6,975 bases of DNA from DATKEH01 sp035546355. GTDB lineage: Bacteria; Acidobacteriota; Thermoanaerobaculia; Multivoradales; JAIOJS01. The stretch's first letter is position 1. Each line of letters starts with the position of its first letter. Shown here in pieces: positions 1 to 4,552 of the stretch. A program made the translations under genes and the position numbers. The stretch is taken from positions 1 through 6,975 of the forward strand of contig DATKEH010000415.1 in NCBI GenBank assembly GCA_035546355.1, read 5' to 3'. The notes beneath the pieces are model-generated. The model was not told the origin of the DNA. It did no database searches and saw nothing but the letters and a program-made list of their open reading frames with translations.

Positions 1-1040
1 TGCAGGGCCAGGAAACCGCCCAGCCGCTCGAGCGGCTGGGAGCGGTCGCGCCGCACCCGCTCCGGCGGCAGGTCGAGGGCATCGAAGCGCTCGGCGAGCA
101 GCGCCACCTGGTGCTGGCTGACGGTGCGCAGCACCGCCGGACCGAGCCCTCGGGCGCGAACGACGTCGAACACCTCCGCGGCGCGGTAGTGGCTGGTGGG
201 GTCGTAGGTGGCGCCGGCAAAGCGCCACGGGCCGGGACCGTAGCCGACGTTCCCCGCGGGCGTCTCCTCCAGCTTTCCGAACTCGGCGAACCAGCCGGTG
301 ACCACCGGTCGCAGCGCGCATCCCGCGGGCACCCGCAGGAAGCCGTTGCCCTCGCCGAGCTGGCAGTACTTGTAGCCGCCGCCGACGACGAAGGCATCCT
401 CCAGCCCCGCCTCGCGCAGCGACAAGGGCATCGCGTTCAGTTGGTGGTAGACGTCGAGCAGCAGCGCCGCGCCGTGGCGGCGGCAGGCGGCGGCGGCGCG
501 CTCCAGGCCGCCGGCGAGGTGGGCATTGGCGTAGAACACGGTCGAGACGATCACCGCCGCGGTGCGATCGTCGACCGCCGCGGCGAGCCGCTCGCCGACC
601 GATTCGGCCGGCAGCGCCGCCACCCGCCGCACTGCGACGCCCTCCTCCTCCAGACGGTCGAGCTGCCGCCTGGCGCTGTGGAATTCCAGGTCCGTCGTCA
701 CCAGGCGCCGGCGGCGCCGCCAGGGCAGCGCCGAGAGGAAGCGCACCAGCAGCTCGTGGGTGTTGGCCCCCAGGGTGACGACGCCGTCGCCGTCGTCGAG
801 CAGCCGCGCGAACCCCTGCCGCACCCGCTCGGCGCGGGCGAAGGCCCGCTCCCACTTGTCGTCCCCCAGCTCCGCCGCATCGGCGAAGGCCGCCAGTTGC
901 CCGCGCTCGGCGACGTCGGGCCAGGCCTGGTGGGAATGGCCGGTGAGCGGCAGCCGCTCGCCGACGCGAAAGCGGGAGTAGTCGGCGGCGAGGGCGTTGG
1001 GGGAGGCGTAGAGCTGGGCCGGCTCTACCCGCCGCGTCAC
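1..1040 (-). CDS. kynU: Kynureninase-like PLP enzyme (3' end beyond window)
   Basis: This is a fold-type I, class V aminotransferase-like PLP enzyme. Kynureninase cleaves L-kynurenine to anthranilate and L-alanine in the cytoplasm, and the preceding dioxygenase gene supports that role. The GTG start (1040-1038) overlaps the dioxygenase stop as GTGA, so translation is probably coupled. The frame is open for 346 codons to the left edge, and the C-terminus is missing. The probable PLP lysine is K224 in GGGYKYCQLGEGN. D196 and H199 in DVYHQLN fit the family DxxH element that contacts the PLP ring. Other family-like elements are TGHSHQAWPD near residue 33, a later TGWF motif, and a GATYDPTSHY stretch where classical kynureninases have GTPP. 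The YKY core and GWF favour kynureninase, but the flanking loops differ from the classical enzymes. A related class V enzyme with another substrate is therefore possible. The gene contains an exact 22-bp palindrome at 19-40. Confidence 0.85.
   Translation of the reverse strand, partial: MTRRVEPAQLYASPNALAADYSRFRVGERLPLTGHSHQAWPDVAERGQLAAFADAAELGDDKWERAFARAERVRQGFARLLDDGDGVVTLGANTHELLVRFLSALPWRRRRRLVTTDLEFHSARRQLDRLEEEGVAVRRVAALPAESVGERLAAAVDDRTAAVIVSTVFYANAHLAGGLERAAAACRRHGAALLLDVYHQLNAMPLSLREAGLEDAFVVGGGYKYCQLGEGNGFLRVPAGCALRPVVTGWFAEFGKLEETPAGNVGYGPGPWRFAGATYDPTSHYRAAEVFDVVRARGLGPAVLRTVSQHQVALLAERFDALDLPPERVRRDRSQPLERLGGFLAL
19..40. repeat. Perfect 22-bp palindrome inside the kynureninase gene
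   Basis: The two 11-base arms, CCCAGCCGCTC and GAGCGGCTGGG, are exact reverse complements with no spacer. They are centred on CTCGAG. The palindrome lies in the coding sequence, where the minus strand reads Q-P-L-E-R-L-G. It could form a cruciform or an mRNA hairpin, or be a protein binding site. Nothing in the sequence shows that it is used, and codon bias in GC-rich DNA could have produced it. Confidence 0.6.
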
Positions 1041-1819
1041 AGCTCCACCCGGATCGCCCACAGGTCGGGAAAGAGCGGCTGGAACAGCGTCTTGCGCAGG
1101 TACTCGGCGCCGGTCGAGCCGCCGGTCCCGCGCTTGGTGCCGATGGTGCGCTCGACCATCTTGACGTGGCGGTAGCGCCACTCCTGCAAACCCTCGTCGA
1201 GGTCTACCAGCCGCTCGCACAGTTGGCCGTCGAAGGGCGCTTGGCGATAGATGTGCAACAGCACCTGCTGCACCTCGGGGCTCGGCGTGATCGGCCTGGT
1301 GACGTCGCGTGCCAACGCTTGGTGCGGCACGGCGTAGCCGCGGCCGGAGAGGTAGCGCAGGAACGAGTCCCACAGGGTCGGCGCCGCCAGCAGCTCCTCC
1401 AGCACCTGCCGTTCCGCCGTCCCCTCCGGGTAGTGGCGCACGGCGCCGGGGCGCTTGTGGCCGAGCAGGAACTCGACCTGCCGGAACTGCACCGACTCGA
1501 AGCCGCTGGCGGTGTCGAGGCGGTGGCGAAAGGAGTTGAACGACGTCGGCGTCATCGTCTCCAGGATGTCGACCTGCGAGACCAGGGTCTTGAGGATGGT
1601 GAGAATGCGTTTGAGCGTCGCCAGCGCGGTGGCGGTGTCGCCCTGTTCGAGGGTGCCCTGGAGGTAGAGCAGCTCGTGGCGAACCTGCTTGAACCACAGC
1701 TCGTAGACCTGGTGGATGACGATGAACAGCATCTCGTCGTGCTCGGGCCCCTCCGAGACCGGGCGCTGCAGCCGGAGGAGCTCGTCGAGGGCCAGGTAGC
1801 CGCCGTAGGTCTGGGCCAT
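1037..1819 (-). CDS. kynA: Tryptophan 2,3-dioxygenase
   Basis: This cytoplasmic haem enzyme opens the indole ring of L-tryptophan with O2 to give N-formylkynurenine, the first step of the kynurenine pathway. The 260-aa length is usual for bacterial members. By comparison with the characterised human and Xanthomonas enzymes, H36 in FIVIHQVYELWFKQ is the distal-pocket histidine, with F32 beside it. R98, in FNSFRHRL, is the arginine that binds the substrate carboxylate. S105 and G106 lie in ASGFESVQFR. H218 in WRYRHVKM is the haem-ligating histidine. T232 in GTGGSTG is the threonine near the substrate amine. All expected active-site residues are present. The start is secure: ATG at 1819 gives the typical YGGYLALDELL N-terminus, and an in-frame TAA lies 12 bases upstream (1831-1829). 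No good Shine-Dalgarno precedes it. The stop overlaps the downstream kynureninase start, forming a two-gene unit. Confidence 0.97.
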   Translation of the reverse strand: MAQTYGGYLALDELLRLQRPVSEGPEHDEMLFIVIHQVYELWFKQVRHELLYLQGTLEQGDTATALATLKRILTILKTLVSQVDILETMTPTSFNSFRHRLDTASGFESVQFRQVEFLLGHKRPGAVRHYPEGTAERQVLEELLAAPTLWDSFLRYLSGRGYAVPHQALARDVTRPITPSPEVQQVLLHIYRQAPFDGQLCERLVDLDEGLQEWRYRHVKMVERTIGTKRGTGGSTGAEYLRKTLFQPLFPDLWAIRVEL

Positions 1820-1842
1820 GGGGCGATGTTAAAGGAAGCTGC

Positions 1843-1848
1843 CATAAT
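1843..1848 (+). promoter_or_regulatory. Candidate -10 element, possibly for a leaderless mRNA
   Basis: CATAAT matches the TATAAT consensus at five of six positions in a GC-rich background. It ends six bases before the ATG of the zinc-ribbon gene, so initiation about seven bases downstream would start at or next to that ATG. No Shine-Dalgarno lies at a usable distance; the nearest, AAAGGA at 1831-1836, is 18 bases away. No -35 match is seen at the normal spacing. This is an inference from sequence alone. Confidence 0.35.
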
Positions 1849-1854
1849 CCCTCC

Positions 1855-2286
1855 ATGTCGGACCGCAAGTACCGCCAGCGTGGCTACCAGGACAGCGACC
1901 GGGATCGTGGCGAGCGGCAGCGGCCGCAGCCGGCGGCGCCGCCGAGCGACCGCCTTCGCCCGGACAGGCCGAAGGGGCGCGGGCTGGGAGCGCCCGACCG
2001 GCAAGTGTTCCGCTGCGCCGTGTGCGGAGCCGAGCAGGCGGTCCCGCAGGCGGACGACGCGGCCTGCAGCGAGTGCGCCAGCGACCTCCACACCTGCACC
2101 CACTGCCGGTCCTTCGCCACCGCCGCCCGATGGCAGTGCCGGCAGGACATCCCGGCGCCGGTGACGAAGAAGGGCCAGCGCAACGAGTGCCCGCTGTTCG
2201 TGCCCCGCGTCGCCGTCGAGCACGGCGCCGACAGGGTCGAGCCCGGAGACGCCCGCGCCGCCTTCGACGCCTTGTTCAAGATCTAG
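1855..2286 (+). CDS. Eight-cysteine zinc-ribbon protein of unknown function
   Basis: This is a 143-aa soluble protein with no signal peptide or membrane segment; I do not recognise a characterised function. Residues 1-50 are rich in R, Q, D and P and are probably disordered. Residues 52-118 carry eight cysteines: C54-x2-C57, C71-x2-C74, C81-x2-C84, then C95 and C112. H79 and H83 lie close by. The pattern fits two zinc sites, the first pairing C54/C57 with C71/C74 and the second using C81/C84/C95/C112. The basic N-terminus would suit contact with nucleic acid or a protein partner, but that is only a guess. The ATG at 1855 is the only plausible start, because no other start codon occurs in frame within the 35-bp divergent gap. 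fabV follows 47 bp later on the same strand, so the two may be cotranscribed. The cysteine pairs and the C-terminal NECPLFVPR look like conserved-family features. Confidence 0.82.
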   Translation: MSDRKYRQRGYQDSDRDRGERQRPQPAAPPSDRLRPDRPKGRGLGAPDRQVFRCAVCGAEQAVPQADDAACSECASDLHTCTHCRSFATAARWQCRQDIPAPVTKKGQRNECPLFVPRVAVEHGADRVEPGDARAAFDALFKI

Positions 2287-2333
2287 CCGGCAGACTCGTC
2301 TGTGCCGACGTAGCGAGCGCGGGGGGAGCGACG

Positions 2334-3515
2334 ATGGTCATCAAGCCGAGGGTCCGAGGGTTCATCTGCACCACGGCGCATCCCGTCGGCTGCGCCCGCG
2401 AGGTGGAGCGCCAGGCCGAAGTGGCGCGGCGCCGGGGATTGCCGGCCGGCCCGAAGGCCGCCCTGGTGGTCGGCTCGTCGATGGGATACGGCCTGTCGAG
2501 TCGCATCACCGCCGCCTTCGGCTGCGGCGCCGGCACGCTCGGCGTGTTCCTCGAGCGCCCCGGCAGCGAAAAGCGGACCGCCACCGCCGGCTGGTACAAC
2601 AGCGCCGCCTTCCACCGCCTGGCCCGCGAGTCGGGCCTGTGGGCCGAAGGGCTCGACGGCGACGCCTTCTCGCCGGAGGTCAAGCAGCAGGCCGTGGAGC
2701 GCGTTCGCGACGGGCTGGGGCAGGTCGACCTGGTGATCTACAGCCTGGCCGCGCCGCGCCGTACCCTGGCCGACGGCACGGTGGCCAAGAGCGCCCTCAA
2801 GCCGATCGGCGAGACCTACCGCAACAAGACCCTCGACGTCGAGAGCGGCGTGGTCTCGGAGGTGGCCATCGAGCCGGCCGACCACCAGGAGATCGCCGAC
2901 ACCGTGAAGGTGATGGGCGGCGAGGACTGGCAGCTGTGGGTCGACGCCCTGGAAGAGGGTGGCGTCCTCGCTGCCGACGCCACCACCGTCGCCTACTCCT
3001 ACATCGGCCCCGAGCTCACCCACTCGATCTACCGCCACGGCACCATCGGTCGTGCCAAGGACCACCTCGAGGCCACCGCCAGGCGCCTCGACGAGCGGCT
3101 GCGGCGGCGGGGCGGCCGTGCCCTGGTGTCGGTCAACAAGGCGGTGGTCACGCAGTCGAGCTCCGCCATCCCCGTCGTGCCGCTCTACATCTCCCTGCTC
3201 TTCGAGGTGATGAAGGAGAAGGGGCTGCACGAGGGCTGTATCGAGCAGATGGTGCGCCTCTTCGGCGAGCGTCTCTACGCCGGTGGCGAGGTCGCCCTCG
3301 ACGCCGAAGGGCGTATCCGCCTCGACGACCTGGAGATGCGCGCCGATGTCCAGAGCGAGGTGCAGCGCCGCTGGCGCGAGGTGGCGAGCGGCACCATCTC
3401 CGGGCTCGCCGACCTCGACGGCTACCGCAGCGACTTCCTGCGCCTGTTCGGCTTCGCCGTCGACGGCGTCGACTACGCGGCCGACGTCGATCCGGTGGTG
3501 CCCCTGGAAGGCTAG
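2334..3515 (+). CDS. fabV: FabV-type trans-2-enoyl-ACP (CoA) reductase
   Basis: FabV is a cytoplasmic NAD(P)H-dependent reductase that saturates the trans-2-enoyl thioester in the last step of each type II fatty acid elongation cycle. It replaces FabI in some bacteria. The 393-aa length fits the family, which is longer than FabI. The N-terminus MVIKPRVRGFICTTAHPVGC is characteristic. The Rossmann glycine motif GSSMGYG covers residues 47-53, and E74 in FLERP matches the acidic residue linked to NADH preference in Yersinia FabV. The catalytic Y-x8-K is Y233 to K242, in IYRHGTIGRAK, with Y223 of SYIGPE upstream. The conserved NKAVVTQSSSAIPVVPLYIS stretch and the C-terminal GYRSDFLRLFGF are also present. 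GGAG (2325-2328) lies five bases before the ATG and supports this start, although the frame is open further upstream. Known FabV enzymes are poorly inhibited by triclosan. The zinc-ribbon gene ends 47 bp upstream, suggesting shared transcription. Confidence 0.97.
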   Translation: MVIKPRVRGFICTTAHPVGCAREVERQAEVARRRGLPAGPKAALVVGSSMGYGLSSRITAAFGCGAGTLGVFLERPGSEKRTATAGWYNSAAFHRLARESGLWAEGLDGDAFSPEVKQQAVERVRDGLGQVDLVIYSLAAPRRTLADGTVAKSALKPIGETYRNKTLDVESGVVSEVAIEPADHQEIADTVKVMGGEDWQLWVDALEEGGVLAADATTVAYSYIGPELTHSIYRHGTIGRAKDHLEATARRLDERLRRRGGRALVSVNKAVVTQSSSAIPVVPLYISLLFEVMKEKGLHEGCIEQMVRLFGERLYAGGEVALDAEGRIRLDDLEMRADVQSEVQRRWREVASGTISGLADLDGYRSDFLRLFGFAVDGVDYAADVDPVVPLEG

Positions 3516-3547
3516 GGTGCCTACGCCGCCACGGGCGCGACTCCGGT

Positions 3548-3577
3548 CCCCTGTGCCCCCGAGAGGGGGGAGAGGGG
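3548..3577. terminator. GC-rich hairpin between convergent genes
   Basis: CCCCC (3556-3560) and GGGGG (3565-3569) pair around a GAGA loop. CCCCT (3548-3552) and AGGGG (3573-3577) extend the stem beyond a 3x3 internal loop (GTG/GAG). It sits between the stops of fabV and the convergent methyltransferase, where a bidirectional terminator would be expected. Neither strand has a T-run after the stem, so it is not a classical intrinsic terminator. It may instead block 3' exonucleases or pause polymerase. Confidence 0.4.
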
Positions 3578-3584
3578 CAGGCTC

Positions 3585-4241
3585 CTAGGGTGGTGGCTCG
3601 TCGCGCGGTGGGATGGTCCACAGGTAGATTCGGTGGCCACCGACCTCCACCACCTTCTCCGGGCGCCAGTCCCCCATGTCGTGCTCGTGCGAGACCACCC
3701 GGGTGCCCGGCGCGAGTTGGCCGAGGAGCCGCGGGCGCAACCGCAGGTTGACGTCGGGGAACAGGAATAGCGCCACCACCGTGGCGTCGCTCAGATCGGC
3801 CGCGAAGAGGTCGCCCTCGACGAAGTCGATCCGCTCCTCGACTCCCGCCCGTCGGGCTGCGTGCCGCGCCCTGGCGACCAGTGCGGGGTCGATCTCGACG
3901 CAGACGCCGCGCCGCGCACCGAGCTCGGCGACGGCGGCGATGACGATGCGGCCGTCGCCGCAGCCGAGGTCGAAGACCACGTCGTCGGGGCCGACCGCGG
4001 CCAGCCGCAGCATGGCGTCGACGACTTCCGGTGGTGAGGGCTCGAAGCGCACGTCGGGCGGCCGCGCTGGAGCGCGGGTCAGCTGCGAGGAGCGGCTGCC
4101 GACGTCCGGGGCGCCGGTGGAGGGCATCTCCCCGGACGGCGCCGAGCAGGCGGTGATGGCGGCCAGGGCGAGGGCGAGCAGGCTCGGCAGGGGTGAAGGG
4201 GTCAGCGCGAGGCCTCCTCTCGATGGCCGCGTACATCCCAT
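3585..4241 (-). CDS. Class I SAM-dependent methyltransferase with lipoprotein-like signal
   Basis: From ATG 4241 the protein is 218 aa. A hydrophobic stretch (residues about 18-29) ends in the lipobox ITAC, with C32 as the lipidation cysteine. A linker rich in S, P and G follows. The catalytic domain has motif I DLGCGDG (91-97), an acidic motif II end (E116 in VEIDP) and D144 in EGDLF. A motif-IV-like LFLFPDVNLRLRP and then TRVVSHEHDMGDW (about 180-192) complete it. This layout resembles the FAM173-type protein lysine methyltransferases and their bacterial relatives, but the substrate cannot be read from sequence. The start is uncertain. ATG 4241 has no Shine-Dalgarno. A CTG at 4205-4203 lies seven bases after a perfect AGGAGG and would give a shorter signal peptide. 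A GTG at 4313 is also in frame. An SAM enzyme outside the cytoplasm would be odd because SAM is not known to be available there. Inner-leaflet anchoring or a misread N-terminus are alternatives. Confidence 0.85.
   Translation of the reverse strand: MGCTRPSRGGLALTPSPLPSLLALALAAITACSAPSGEMPSTGAPDVGSRSSQLTRAPARPPDVRFEPSPPEVVDAMLRLAAVGPDDVVFDLGCGDGRIVIAAVAELGARRGVCVEIDPALVARARHAARRAGVEERIDFVEGDLFAADLSDATVVALFLFPDVNLRLRPRLLGQLAPGTRVVSHEHDMGDWRPEKVVEVGGHRIYLWTIPPRDEPPP
4203..4218 (-). promoter_or_regulatory. Strong Shine-Dalgarno before a CTG in the methyltransferase gene
   Basis: On the minus strand AGGAGG occupies 4218-4213, followed by seven bases and then an in-frame CTG at 4205-4203. The fit and spacing are ideal for initiation. 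The resulting signal peptide would be about 19 residues up to the lipobox cysteine and would lack a positively charged n-region. The ATG-initiated form carries two arginines before its hydrophobic core. CTG starts are rare, so this competes with ATG 4241 and is not proven. Confidence 0.4.
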
Positions 4242-4300
4242 GCCGCAGTCTGCCGACTGTACCGCGGCGTCGCCGATCGCTGGCTCGTACGCTCCGTCTG

Positions 4301-4316
4301 GCCGTGGTTCCACGGC
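4301..4316. repeat. 7-bp inverted repeat with TT centre
   Basis: GCCGTGG (4301-4307) and CCACGGC (4310-4316) are exact reverse complements separated by TT. The site lies 60-75 bp upstream of the methyltransferase ATG and about 240 bp upstream of the kinase start. Its size suits a dimeric regulator, but only the symmetry is seen. It also contains the minus-strand GTG at 4313, which is an unlikely alternative methyltransferase start. Confidence 0.4.
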
Positions 4317-4453
4317 TGATCAGTCGCCTGCGGGCCCGATCGCCGTCGTGTGGCGGGGTTGGTAGAGGAGCACCTCGACCTCGCCCCGTGCCCGAGCATC
4401 TCACGACACCCGGCAGCGAGCGAGCGTCGGTCGCCGGGGGGGCTTCGCCACCG

Positions 4454-4484
4454 CTGCCGACGACTGGCCCTATACTGTCGGCAG
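4454..4484 (+). promoter_or_regulatory. Candidate kinase promoter bracketed by an inverted repeat
   Basis: CTGCCGAC (4454-4461) and GTCGGCAG (4477-4484) are perfect 8-bp inverted arms separated by 15 bases. The spacer ends with TATACT (4471-4476), which matches the -10 consensus at five of six positions. Initiation would fall near 4483, inside the right arm, leaving a leader of about 70 bases before the kinase ATG. No recognisable -35 lies at the standard spacing. The geometry fits a repressor operator or an activator-dependent promoter, and both readings are inferred. Confidence 0.42.
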
Positions 4485-4552
4485 GGAACTTCCGTCTGAT
4501 GCCACGCCTCCGACCGGCGTTGCCGCGGTGCGGCTCCGCCTGAGCGCCCTGG

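Larger units (their letters stand above)
4242..4552. other. Divergent intergenic region between methyltransferase and kinase genes
   Basis: This 311-bp gap should hold the promoters of two divergent genes. It contains a small hairpin just upstream of the methyltransferase ATG (CAGTC 4246-4250, GACTG 4255-4259). It also holds a 7-bp inverted repeat with a TT centre (4301-4316) and a compact stem-loop candidate at 4354-4388 (CGGGG/CCCCG enclosing GAGG/CCTC). An 8-bp inverted repeat surrounds TATACT at 4454-4484. The octamer CTGCCGAC occurs at 4250 and at 4454. I find no tRNA fold and no convincing small gene. Confidence 0.6.

Noticed and set aside
111..1175. Long plus-strand open frame (354 codons) opposite the kynureninase and dioxygenase genes
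   Set aside because: Its sequence is rich in A, G, R and P with no recognisable motif. The opposite strand encodes two well-supported enzymes, so this is a frame shadow of GC-rich codons.
2289..2306. Small inverted repeat (CAGAC/GTCTG) between the zinc-ribbon gene and fabV
   Set aside because: The stem is only 5 bp with a 2-base loop and no T-run. It is too weak to call a terminator or attenuator, and cotranscription remains the simpler view.
2283..3230. 315-codon minus-strand open frame opposite fabV
   Set aside because: Low-complexity H, G, V and D-rich sequence with no motif. fabV on the plus strand is unambiguous.
3512..3592. Direct repeat of CTAGGGTG at both ends of the convergent gap
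   Set aside because: Only 8 bases long, and each copy overlaps a stop codon region. There is no associated mobile-element feature, so chance is sufficient.
4350..4392. tRNA-like string (GGTTGGTAGAGGAGC followed by paired stems)
   Set aside because: The wording resembles a D arm, but no acceptor stem, anticodon arm or T arm can be assembled around it. It is at most a small stem-loop.
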